Shown here: positions 56,539-64,000 of the stretch, piece after piece
How the letters are laid out: the number at the start of each line of letters is the position of its first letter
Position numbering within the stretch: position 1 is the stretch's first letter
Assembly: GCA_945873195.1 (NCBI GenBank)
Contig: CAMCDA010000001.1
Location: 35,646-99,645, forward strand
DNA: 64,000 bases
Direction of reading: 5' to 3'
DNA from: Asaia bogorensis
GTDB taxonomy: Bacteria > Pseudomonadota > Alphaproteobacteria > Acetobacterales > Acetobacteraceae
Position numbers and translations under genes: made by a program
Notes under the pieces: generated by a model
The model's input: only the letters and a program-made list of their open reading frames with translations
Database searches by the model: none
Told to the model about the DNA's origin: nothing

Positions 56539-58002
56539 CTACCGCCGATCGCGGCGGAACACACACACGCTTTCAAGCCGCGGGGACCACAGGAACTGGT
56601 CGATCGGCGTCGCGATATCCAGCCGGTAGCCGCCTTCCCGCAGCACGGCGGCGTCGCGCGCCAGGGCCACGGGGTTGCAGCTCACATAGATCACGAGCGG
56701 CACGTCGGATGCCGCGAGCGGCCCCATCTGCTCGATCGCGCCGTTATGCGGCGGGTCGAGGACGACGGCCGAGAACCCCGCCAGCTCCTTCGCCTGCACC
56801 GGCTGGCGCGCCAGGTCGCGCTGGTCCGCCTGCACCCGTCCGGCGAGGCCCGCGTTGTTGGCCCCCTGGCGCAGGGCGGCGAAGGATGGGGCGTCGCCCT
56901 CCCAGGCCTGCACCCGGGCGCGTTCCACTAGGGCAAAGGTCAGGGTACCGCAGCCGGCGTGGCACTCGGCGATGCGGGCGCGGTTGGGCATGCGCTCCGG
57001 CAGGGCGGCGAGGACGGCGGCGATGATGGCCTGGGCACCGCTCTCGGTCGCCTGGAGGAAGGCGCCGGGCGGCGGCGTGACGGTGACGCCGGACAGGACC
57101 GTGGTGGGCGCGCGCAGCAGGGAGACGGGTTCGGTGCCCTCGGTCCCCGCCGCCCAGGCGATGCGGGGCAGATCGTGGCGGCGGGCGAAGCCGGCGATTG
57201 TGGCGCGGTCGGCGGGGGTGGGTTCGGCCTCGATCCGCAGCAGCAGGTCGGGGCCGCTGTCGAGGAGATTGGCGCTCACCGATGCATGGCGCCAGGGCGT
57301 GCCTAGCCCGTGCAGCAAGGCGCGCAGCGGATCGAGCAGGGCGGTCAGGCCCGGATGCAGCACCGAGCAATCGGTCAGATCGACGACATCGGCCGAACGG
57401 ACCCGGTGCAGGCCCAGCACGACGCCCTCGCGGGTGCGGCGCGCGGCGAGGTCCATGCGGCGGCGGCTGGCGGGCGCGCAGGGCACGATCGGCGCCAGGT
57501 TCGGGTCGGCGAACCCGGCGCGCAGGAGGGCGTGGCGCAGCAGCTCGGTCTTCCAGGCAAGGTAGGCGCCCGTTTGCCAGTGTTGCAGCGCGCAGCCGCC
57601 GCAGGCGCCGAAATGCGGGCAGGGGGGATCGGCGCGGTCTGGGCCTCGGGTCAGCCAGGTTTCGGCGGAGCCCAGCAGGCCCTGGCCGTGCCGGCGCAGG
57701 CCGGTCGCGCGGACGGTGTCGCCGGGCAGGGTGAAGGGCACGTAGACGGTCTGGCCGCCCGGGTCGGTAGCCGCGTCGGCATGGCCGATATTGTTGGTGA
57801 CGGCCGCATGGCCGATGCCATCGCCGTCGGCGCCGATCCGCGCGATCGTGACGTCGAGATCGGCGGGTATCGCCGCTCCGCCCGTCGGGCGTCCGAGGGC
57901 TTTCGTGGCGGGGCGTGCGGAGGGGCGCGCCCTTTGGTTGGGCTTGCGGGACAAGGCACACCTCTGGATCGGGATGGGGACGCTGGGGTCCTGGCCGGCC
58001 AT
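56539..58002 (-). CDS. TrmA/RlmD-type SAM-dependent RNA m5U methyltransferase
   Basis: About 487 residues. An N-terminal TRAM-like beta-barrel precedes CPHFGACGGCALQHW, whose cysteines, with a later one in DCSVLHPG, would bind a 4Fe-4S cluster. The SAM site is AECHAGCGTLTFAL, the catalytic motif VVLDPPHNGA is present, and YVSCNPVALARD holds the nucleophilic cysteine. It methylates uridine in rRNA or tRNA; the exact site cannot be told. The ATG at 58002 is one option; a TTG at 57954 with AGAGG upstream is equally plausible. Confidence 0.88.
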   Translation of the reverse strand: MAGQDPSVPIPIQRCALSRKPNQRARPSARPATKALGRPTGGAAIPADLDVTIARIGADGDGIGHAAVTNNIGHADAATDPGGQTVYVPFTLPGDTVRATGLRRHGQGLLGSAETWLTRGPDRADPPCPHFGACGGCALQHWQTGAYLAWKTELLRHALLRAGFADPNLAPIVPCAPASRRRMDLAARRTREGVVLGLHRVRSADVVDLTDCSVLHPGLTALLDPLRALLHGLGTPWRHASVSANLLDSGPDLLLRIEAEPTPADRATIAGFARRHDLPRIAWAAGTEGTEPVSLLRAPTTVLSGVTVTPPPGAFLQATESGAQAIIAAVLAALPERMPNRARIAECHAGCGTLTFALVERARVQAWEGDAPSFAALRQGANNAGLAGRVQADQRDLARQPVQAKELAGFSAVVLDPPHNGAIEQMGPLAASDVPLVIYVSCNPVALARDAAVLREGGYRLDIATPIDQFLWSPRLESVCVFRRDRR

Positions 58003-58077
58003 CCTAGCCCCTGGCGGGCGGAGGGCGAACACCGAAGTGCGGCGTATCGCATTTACCACCGCCTGGAGGCCCTGGCG

Positions 58078-59580
58078 CTACCGGCAGCGGGCGAAATCCT
58101 CGAACGCGCCGGCCAGGGACTGACCCGGACGCGTGACGCCGCACAGGTCCACGCGCCCCGCGCCGACACCCGGGATCGATGGCCGCTCCCGCCAGGTCAG
58201 GTCTAGCCTGGCCGGATCGGTGAACAGGCCTCGCACTGGGTGATACCCGGCGAACAGGCCGAGCACGGGGCCGATTTCGTTGGGGCGGAGGCGAAGGATG
58301 CCGCCGTCGCGGGACCGGATCGACCCATCGACGATGTTGGCCGTGACATCGGCCGAGGACTCGGGAAACCGCACATCGATGCCGGCGGTATCGAGCAGCG
58401 TGTTGTGCTCAATCACCGAGCGGGTGGATTTGTTCACATAGATGCCGACATCCGAGCAGAACGCGATCAGGTTGTCCCGGATGATGCCGCCGGTCTGTTC
58501 AAAGCCGGAACGGCCCTGGTCGCGGGTCAGTTCCGGACCGGTGCCGCCGCCGCCCAGGGACAGGCCAACACGCTGGCCGGCGCCGCGCAGCTTCCATTCG
58601 CAGAAGACGACGTTGCGCTCGAAGATCGTGTTCTCACCGGCGCCCTTGGCGAAGGCACCGTAGGTGGGCTTGCTGTTGTCGGCGCGCGCGAAGTCGGCGA
58701 TGAAATTCGAGCTGACACGCCAGTTGCTGGCGGCAACGATGTCGATCGGCGTGATCGGATTGTAGGTATCGCGCGGCTTTGTCATCACGAATGTATTGCC
58801 GTCGATGGTCCCGTCATCGGGAAACCGCCCGTTCTCGCCATTGACCTTGATGGCGGCGTTCAGGTCTTCCAGCCGGTTGTTGCGGATCACGGTGCCGCGC
58901 GCGTCGCCGACGACGTGGAATGCGTGCTCGCAATCGCTGTCGCCGGCGCACACGCCGCGGATCGTCAGGTTCTCAAACCGCCAGAACGGGGCGCTGATCT
59001 TGAAGACGACGCCCTGGTTGGCCTCGATCACCGTGTCGCCGAGGCGCGCGGCGCGGACCGTGATCGGCGCTCCCGCTGTCCCTGGCCGCCCGACGCCGAT
59101 CTGGCGATCGACGAAGGTGAAGCGCCCGGGGGCGAGCATGATCACATCGCCCGGTTCGGCGTTGTTCACGGCGGCGCGGAGATCGGCCTGACTGACGACC
59201 TGCCGCAGGCGACCGCGCGGGCTGCCGGAGCGGTCGGGGGACGCGCCAACATGCGCCGGCGGCTCACCCGTCGCCGTTCGCGTCAGCCGATCCGCCGCCA
59301 TCAGATAGCCAGTCACCAGCGCGGTCGAATCCGTGATGCTGGCGCGGTGGTTCTGGGCGCGCCGGTCGAGGTATGGGGCCCATTCGCGCGGCGTCCGGCC
59401 TTCCTTGTTCAGGAACCACAGCAGGCCGCCGCCGGCGATAAGCCCGCCGAAGATGCCCAGGACGAACAGCGCGCGGACCAGGCGGAACAGAAACGACCGG
59501 CGACGGCGCGGCTCAATCGGCTGCCCATGCTCATCCAGCATGCGGGACACGACGCGTTGGGGCTGATCGGAGCGGCGCAT
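58078..59580 (-). CDS. Membrane-anchored parallel beta-helix protein (PL6-like)
   Basis: A 500-residue protein with a basic cytoplasmic N terminus, one transmembrane helix (about 30-55) and a long periplasmic domain. VSQADLRAAVNNAEPGDVIMLAPGRF resembles the first turn of chondroitinase-B/alginate-lyase-type PL6 helices. Repeats such as VIRNNRLED, IDGNTFVM, IRDNLIAF and IEHNTLLD follow at about 20-25 residue spacing. Possible catalytic residues cannot be set by eye, so lyase activity is only a hypothesis. It lies between the acyl-CoA synthetase and methyltransferase genes. Confidence 0.78.
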   Translation of the reverse strand: MRRSDQPQRVVSRMLDEHGQPIEPRRRRSFLFRLVRALFVLGIFGGLIAGGGLLWFLNKEGRTPREWAPYLDRRAQNHRASITDSTALVTGYLMAADRLTRTATGEPPAHVGASPDRSGSPRGRLRQVVSQADLRAAVNNAEPGDVIMLAPGRFTFVDRQIGVGRPGTAGAPITVRAARLGDTVIEANQGVVFKISAPFWRFENLTIRGVCAGDSDCEHAFHVVGDARGTVIRNNRLEDLNAAIKVNGENGRFPDDGTIDGNTFVMTKPRDTYNPITPIDIVAASNWRVSSNFIADFARADNSKPTYGAFAKGAGENTIFERNVVFCEWKLRGAGQRVGLSLGGGGTGPELTRDQGRSGFEQTGGIIRDNLIAFCSDVGIYVNKSTRSVIEHNTLLDTAGIDVRFPESSADVTANIVDGSIRSRDGGILRLRPNEIGPVLGLFAGYHPVRGLFTDPARLDLTWRERPSIPGVGAGRVDLCGVTRPGQSLAGAFEDFARCR

Positions 59581-59628
59581 GACGGTTCATCCAGGAAAGT
59601 GGCGCCGTCGCGACGGCCTCGGGTTGGC

Positions 59629-61317
59629 TCAGGCGCGGGTGAGTTCGGGGAACTCGTCCTCCCGGAACTCCCGCGGTTCGCGGGTGCCGGCGGTGTAGCG
59701 GGCTTCCTCCGCCTGGCGCAGCTCCACGCGGCGGATCTTGCCGGAGATGGTCTTGGGCAGGTCGGAGAACTCCAGCCGGCGGATGCGCTTATAGGGCGCG
59801 ACGGCGGTCCGCATGTGACGGAAGATCGACAGCGCCGTGTCCCGGTCGGCGGCGATGCCGGCGGCCAGGGTGATATAGGCCTTGGGCACGGCGGTGCGCG
59901 TGGGATCGGGGGCGGGGACGACAGCGGCCTCGGCCACCGCGTCGTGTTCGATCAGGGCGCTTTCCAGCTCGAACGGGCTGACGCGGTAGTCGGAGGCCTT
60001 GAACACGTCATCGGCGCGTCCGACAAATGTCAGGTAGCCATCGGGATCGCGCGTCGCGACATCGCCGGTGCGGTAGGCGTCCGCGCCGCGATCGGCGAAC
60101 GACCCGTCATCCATCTGGTAGCCTTGCATCAGGCCGACCGGCGGGGGATCGAGGGCGATGCAGACTTCCCCGTCCTTCGCGTCCTTGTCGTCGGGATCGA
60201 GCACGCGGATGCGATAGCCCGGCAGCGGCAGGCCCATCGAGCCGGGCTTCACCGGCAGGCCGGGCGGGTTGCCGATCTGCGAGGTCGTTTCGGTCTGGCC
60301 ATAGAAATCGCGCACCGTCAGGCCCCAGGCTTCCTTCACCTGATCGATGACCTCGGGGTTCAGCGGTTCGCCCGCCGAACAGACTTCGCGCAGGATGGTT
60401 TTGCGGGTTTGCAGATTCTCCTGCACGAACATGCGCCAGACGGTGGGCGGGGCGCAGAGTGTGGTGACGCCGTGTTCGGCGATCGCGTCGAGCATCGATG
60501 CGGCATGGAAGCGCGGCTGGTTCAGGATGAACACGGTGGCGCCGGCGTTCCAGGGGGCGAAGAAGCAGGAATAGGCGTGCTTGGCCCAGCCGGGGGAGGA
60601 GATGTTCAGATGCAGGTCGCCCGGTTGCAGGCCGACGACATACATCGTGGACAGGTGCCCGACCGGGTAGCTCTGATGCGTGTGCAGAACGAGCTTCGGC
60701 TTCGCGGTCGTGCCGGAGGTGAAATAGAGCAGCGTGGGATCGGTGGCCTTGGTTTCTCCGTCCGGCGTGAAGGTCGCGGGGGCTTTCAGAAGATCGTCGT
60801 AGCGGTGCCAGCCGGTCGTTGCGTCCCCCACCGCGATGCGGGTGACGCTGGGATCGAGGCCGTCGAACTTCGCGGCATCCGCGGCGGTGCAGACGACGTG
60901 GCGGACTCGGCCGCGGGTGAAACGATCCTTCAGGTCGTTCGTCGTCAGCAGCGTGGTGGCCGGGATCATGACGGCGCCGAGTTTCATCGTTGCCAGCATC
61001 AGGTCCCATAGCGGCACGACGTTGCCGAGCATGAGGAGGACGCGGTCGCCTCGGGCGACGCCGAGGGCGCGGAGGCCGTTGGCGACGCGGTTTGAGCGGT
61101 CGGAGAGTTCGGCGAAGCTCAGCGTCGCGGCGCCGTCGCCGACGATCTTCAGGGCGGGCTTGTGGGCGGAGGGGCCGGCGGCGAGTTCGGCGTCGAACCA
61201 GTCGAGCGCCCAGTTGAACCGGTCAAGCTGGGGCCAGCGGAAGTCGCGGCATGCGGTTGCATGGTCGGTGCGATGGGCCAGCAGGAAGTCGCGCGCCGCC
61301 TTGAAGGATGCCGTCAT
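59629..61317 (-). CDS. AMP-binding acyl-CoA synthetase
   Basis: A 562-residue ANL-superfamily ligase. The phosphate loop YFTSGTTAKPKLV is near residue 196, VRDFYGQTETT is the adenine motif, YRTGDVATRDPDGYLTFVGRADD holds the hinge region, and KTISGKIRR near the C-terminus has the adenylation lysine. The WALDWFDAELAAGP start and overall pattern fit medium-chain or aromatic acyl-CoA synthetases (acetyl-CoA-synthetase-like). The substrate is unknown. It is the first gene of the minus-strand run in this region. Confidence 0.93.
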   Translation of the reverse strand: MTASFKAARDFLLAHRTDHATACRDFRWPQLDRFNWALDWFDAELAAGPSAHKPALKIVGDGAATLSFAELSDRSNRVANGLRALGVARGDRVLLMLGNVVPLWDLMLATMKLGAVMIPATTLLTTNDLKDRFTRGRVRHVVCTAADAAKFDGLDPSVTRIAVGDATTGWHRYDDLLKAPATFTPDGETKATDPTLLYFTSGTTAKPKLVLHTHQSYPVGHLSTMYVVGLQPGDLHLNISSPGWAKHAYSCFFAPWNAGATVFILNQPRFHAASMLDAIAEHGVTTLCAPPTVWRMFVQENLQTRKTILREVCSAGEPLNPEVIDQVKEAWGLTVRDFYGQTETTSQIGNPPGLPVKPGSMGLPLPGYRIRVLDPDDKDAKDGEVCIALDPPPVGLMQGYQMDDGSFADRGADAYRTGDVATRDPDGYLTFVGRADDVFKASDYRVSPFELESALIEHDAVAEAAVVPAPDPTRTAVPKAYITLAAGIAADRDTALSIFRHMRTAVAPYKRIRRLEFSDLPKTISGKIRRVELRQAEEARYTAGTREPREFREDEFPELTRA

Positions 61318-61446
61318 CGTGTTTCTCCCGTCCTGCCGTCCTGGTGCGGCCTTGGGTGGTTCTACAACAGGATGCCGGGGTGGGGGAGGGTGTGGGGGAG
61401 GGCAATCGGGTGAACGGGCTTGATTGGCCGCTGGCCTCTATATCCC

Positions 61447-61520
61447 GTCATCCCGGCCCTGTGCCGGGACCAACACCACCCCAGGTGCCGCGATTGGTCC
61501 CGGCACAAGGCCGGGATGAC
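61447..61520. repeat. Inverted pair of the GTCATCCCGGCC repeat
   Basis: Two 27-base arms (61447-61473 and 61494-61520) are reverse complements with one mismatch and a 20-base spacer. A single arm occurs at about 44750. This is a dispersed intergenic repeat. Confidence 0.85.
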
Positions 61521-61528
61521 GAAAAAAA

Positions 61529-61573
61529 GGAGCCGGCAGCCGATGAAAAAACAGGAGTCGGCAGCCGATGAAA
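61529..61573. repeat. 25-bp direct repeat, two copies
   Basis: GGAGCCGGCAGCCGATGAAA (61529-61548) and GGAGTCGGCAGCCGATGAAA (61554-61573) differ by one base. Confidence 0.8.
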
Positions 61574-61638
61574 TCCATTCACTCGACATTCGGTCTGCCG
61601 GCCGCCACCCAACGCCCCAACCCGGCGAACTCCCAATC

Positions 61639-61667
61639 TTGACAATATTCCTATTTCTTGATAGGAT
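61639..61667 (+). promoter_or_regulatory. Near-consensus promoter with overlapping inverted repeat
   Basis: TTGACA (61639-61644), a 17-base spacer and TAGGAT (61662-61667). A perfect inverted repeat TCCTAT/ATAGGA (61649-61654 and 61661-61666) covers the spacer and -10, as a repressor site would. It lies 33 bases before the HGGxSTG gene. Confidence 0.7.
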
Positions 61668-61699
61668 TTCCGTCCCCCATATCCTGGCCCCAAGCCCCG

Positions 61700-62764
61700 A
61701 TGCCCGCCTTCTCCTACTACCTCCTCGACTACGCCAAATGCTTCTCCCTCGACCCCGACCTGCCCGAGCCGATCCGCGTCGCCGCCACCAACCGGCTGCT
61801 GGAATCCCTGCTCGCGGTGCGGGCGCCCCACCCGGTGGAGGCCATCCTCGCCGCCCGGATCACCGCGGCCCACCTGATCATGATGGAATGCCTCCGCCGC
61901 TCCATGCGCCACAACCAAGGCGCCGACCCCGCCGCTCGGCTGCGGGAGAAGGCGGCGCTGATGCCCCGCGTGGCGGATAGTTTCCTGTTGACGCTGGAGG
62001 CACCGAAAGGCCCGGTGCCCTATCGCGATGACATCCTGGCCTGGGATTCCCTGGATAACCCGGACCGCCCGCTGGGCCTGCCGGAGGAAATGGATTTTTC
62101 CACCGACCACGACCCCATGCCCGGTGAGGATGAGCGCGAGAGTGCCCCCGGGGACCCGCCCCCGCCGGCCGCCGAGGCGGTTTTTTCCACCCGGCACGAC
62201 CCCATGCCCGGTGAGAAACCGGCCCCCGGGCCGCTCCGCAACGGCAACCCACGGCGAGATCTGAAGACCCTGCCATGCTGCGGCGCCCGCACCCGCGCGG
62301 GCCTGGCCTGCCGCCAGCCAGCGATGCGGAACGGCCGCTGCCGCATGCATGGCGGGGCCAGCACCGGCGCCCGCACCGAGGCAGGGCGCGATGTCCTGCG
62401 CGCCAAGACCACGACGCACGGGTTCCATACCGCCGAGGGCCAGAGGTTTCTCCGTCTAATCAGTGCCTTGCAGGCGACGGCCCGGTTGCTCAATCAGGCG
62501 CGGTCGCTGCCGATCGCGGAACTCAACCGGGTGGAGGCCGATCTGAAGGCCTACCCCGAGGCCAGCGCCATGCCGCGCCGTATCAAGGGAGAGGCCGCGC
62601 GCGCCACGCGCTCGCGCCCGCCCGCGCGGGCGTATCGGCCTGGGGTTTGGCGCACGATCCGGCCCGCGCGGTTGGTGCCGGCTTCGGCAGGGGATGCCCC
62701 AAGGGATGCCCCAGGGGACCTCGCTCGGGGGCCGCCTGTGGTGCGGGAGGCGCGGGCAAAATGA
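61700..62764 (+). CDS. HGGxSTG-motif protein of unknown function
   Basis: A 354-residue protein starting MPAFSYYLLDYAKCFS. The N-terminal helical part (to about 105) resembles nothing I can name. Residues about 132-171 contain two copies of a FSTxHDPMPGE motif, and the part near 190-235 has CGARTRAGLACRQPAMRNGRCRMHGGASTGARTEAG, the cysteine/HGGxSTG motif seen in small phage- and island-borne proteins. The tail from about 290 is basic and proline-rich. The motif suggests a zinc or nucleic-acid-binding role, but no function is known to me. It has its own strong, operator-overlapped promoter. Confidence 0.75.
   Translation: MPAFSYYLLDYAKCFSLDPDLPEPIRVAATNRLLESLLAVRAPHPVEAILAARITAAHLIMMECLRRSMRHNQGADPAARLREKAALMPRVADSFLLTLEAPKGPVPYRDDILAWDSLDNPDRPLGLPEEMDFSTDHDPMPGEDERESAPGDPPPPAAEAVFSTRHDPMPGEKPAPGPLRNGNPRRDLKTLPCCGARTRAGLACRQPAMRNGRCRMHGGASTGARTEAGRDVLRAKTTTHGFHTAEGQRFLRLISALQATARLLNQARSLPIAELNRVEADLKAYPEASAMPRRIKGEAARATRSRPPARAYRPGVWRTIRPARLVPASAGDAPRDAPGDLARGPPVVREARAK
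62095..62215. repeat. In-frame 34-base direct repeat within the HGGxSTG gene
   Basis: TTTTTCCACC..CACGACCCCATGCCCGGTGAG occurs at 62095-62128 and 62182-62215, exactly 87 bases (29 codons) apart, so both copies are read in the same frame. Confidence 0.85.
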
Positions 62765-63094
62765 TCGCCGCGAACCATTCGGTGTGGTGCTGTGTGCCAA
62801 CGCGGGGAGAGGCCGGGGGTACCGCGCGGTTCCCCGGAGGATTCGTGAGGGAGATACAGCGGTCGTGCATGTTGTCTGGCGGGTTTGGGGCTGCCGGATG
62901 TTATTATTTTTAATAATGCTATGGTCCTTCGGTCCATAGGTCGTCATCTAGTCATTGATTATACTAATTGAATTTATAGTATCCCACTATGGATCATAGT
63001 ATATACAGTATTTACATTTAGATTGTGCCCGTGAATTGATGGTGCCGAGCGACGCCGGATGTCATCAGGCGCGAACCGGATGTGGAGAGGCAAC
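62765..63094. other. Gene-free AT-rich patch
   Basis: From about 62900 to 63030 the sequence is strikingly AT-rich against a GC-rich window. It holds CTATGGTCC..GGTCCATAG (62919-62939, a hairpin with a T/T mismatch) and ACTATGGATCATAGT (62986-63000). A TTGATT (62955) with TAGTAT (62977) could be a promoter for the downstream HAF-repeat gene. I see no gene in it. Confidence 0.7.
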
Positions 63095-63958
63095 ATGCGA
63101 CGGATGGGTCATTTGCGGACTTGGACTTACGCGGCGGGTTTCGCGCTGTTTGCGTTTCCGGCGCTTGCCGCCCCGATGTACACGGTGACCGCGCTCGGGA
63201 CGTTAGGCGGTCCGAACAGCAAGGGCTATGGTATCAACGCCAGCGGGCAGGTCACGGGTTGGGCTCAAACCATCACGAATCACCAACATGCTTTCCGTTT
63301 TGATGGCACGACCATGCAAGGCATTGGCACTATTGCGGGCGTTAACACTGTAGGCCAAGGCATAAATGCCTCTGGACACGTCGCGGGCTTTTCTACCCTT
63401 ACCAGTAATCCTGGCCTCCGCGCCTTTCGCTACGACGGCTCAACAATGCAGCTTCTCGGGACATTCGGGGGATCAGAGAGCCGAGGCTACGCCATCAATG
63501 CCAGCGGACAGGTTGCAGGTTTCGCCACGAACCAGTTTGGCAATGCACATACTTTCCGCTACAGCGGTTTCACCATGCAGGACCTCGGGACATTCGGGGG
63601 ATCGATCAGTTACGGATTCGGCATAAACGGCAGCGGACACGTCACGGGTACGGCCGCCCTGACTGGAAATACCGGCCAACATGCTTTCGTCCACAATGGA
63701 TCCACCATGCAGGACCTCGGCACACTTGGGGGGGAAAGCAGTACTGGCATGGCCATTAACGCCAGTGGGCAGGTCACGGGTTGGGCTCACATCACAGGTA
63801 ATTCCGCCCTGCACGCGTTTTTCTATGACGGCTCAACCATGCACGATCTTGGCCCACATTTAACAGCCACTCAAATAAACTCCGTCTTATCAGATATTTA
63901 CGGTCCATCTGCAGCCCGAGTGGCACTACATCCGCGTCATCCTCGGGTCACATCGTGA
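63095..63958 (+). CDS. Secreted HAF-repeat protein
   Basis: A 287-residue exported protein starting MRRMGHLRTW behind GGAGAGG, with a signal peptide ending near PALAAP. It is built from about six units of the type HAFxYDGSTMxDLGTLGGxxSxGxAINASGQVTG, the HAF extracellular repeat, spaced about 40-45 residues apart. The C terminus (LTATQINSVLSDIYGPSAARVALHPRHPRVTS) lacks the anchor or PEP-CTERM tail often seen on such proteins. Base composition is lower in GC than the neighbours. Function is unknown; a surface or matrix role is likely. Confidence 0.85.
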   Translation: MRRMGHLRTWTYAAGFALFAFPALAAPMYTVTALGTLGGPNSKGYGINASGQVTGWAQTITNHQHAFRFDGTTMQGIGTIAGVNTVGQGINASGHVAGFSTLTSNPGLRAFRYDGSTMQLLGTFGGSESRGYAINASGQVAGFATNQFGNAHTFRYSGFTMQDLGTFGGSISYGFGINGSGHVTGTAALTGNTGQHAFVHNGSTMQDLGTLGGESSTGMAINASGQVTGWAHITGNSALHAFFYDGSTMHDLGPHLTATQINSVLSDIYGPSAARVALHPRHPRVTS

Positions 63959-64000
63959 ATTTGCGCACCCCGCCAGGAGCGGCGTCGATGCCCAGAGTGT

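Noticed and set aside
58240-61011. 923-residue plus-strand ORF
   Set aside because: It is the antisense shadow of the beta-helix and acyl-CoA synthetase genes, both of which have clear domain motifs on the other strand.

Overview
The window is a high-GC alphaproteobacterial chromosome segment, most like Acetobacteraceae or a related Rhodospirillales lineage. This is inferred from four things: the uninterrupted S10-spc-alpha ribosomal block, an HpnN-type hopanoid RND transporter, PEP-CTERM and HAF-repeat exported proteins, and the style of the GC-rich palindromic intergenic repeats. I ran no database search, so the placement is tentative. I saw no tRNA, rRNA, CRISPR array, integrase or transposase.

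Layout. Positions 1-1760 (minus) hold a DUF1800/DUF1501 pair, the second cut by the window edge. Positions 1994-21068 (plus) hold the translation block: a detached fusA with its own terminator; rpsL-rpsG-tuf without fusA between them; rpsJ through rplO; secY-adk; then rpsM-rpsK-rpoA-rplQ behind a strong internal promoter. A bidirectional terminator closes the block, and its hairpin also encodes the end of a convergent lipoprotein gene.

Positions 21.1-39.9 kb are an accessory region. It contains an SDR/DUF3237/hydroxyisobutyrate-dehydrogenase-like cluster, a beta-propeller gene overlapping a sterol-desaturase-family gene, a zeta-toxin-like kinase with a small partner, an old-yellow-enzyme reductase, a frameshifted nitroreductase, a GT39 glycosyltransferase carrying an in-frame palindromic repeat, a GT2-GtrA fusion, a PEP-CTERM choice-of-anchor A protein, an Lrp regulator, a D-aminoacylase-like amidohydrolase, a modE/modA divergon with a putative Mo-box, arylamine N-acetyltransferase and a ureohydrolase.

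Positions 39.96-50.3 kb hold hpnN, a Rieske ring-hydroxylating dioxygenase (beta, alpha) with an NTF2-like protein and a TctC-type binding protein, a phasin, and a complete TRAP transporter. Positions 50.4-53.6 kb hold the 4.5S SRP RNA followed by dnaX-ybaB-recR. Positions 53.6-61.3 kb (minus) hold NfeD/SPFH, an AlaX editing protein, a NUDIX hydrolase, a TrmA/RlmD-type methyltransferase, a membrane-anchored beta-helix protein and an acyl-CoA synthetase. The last 2.5 kb looks different: an HGGxSTG-motif protein behind a near-consensus promoter with an overlapping inverted repeat, then a clearly AT-rich stretch with hairpins, then a HAF-repeat secreted protein.

The best candidates for something undescribed are the palindromic repeat absorbed into the GT39 coding sequence, the zeta-like kinase/partner pair, the HGGxSTG gene with its operator-like promoter beside the AT-rich patch, and the N-terminally extended ribosomal protein L5. 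None is proven to be a new system.
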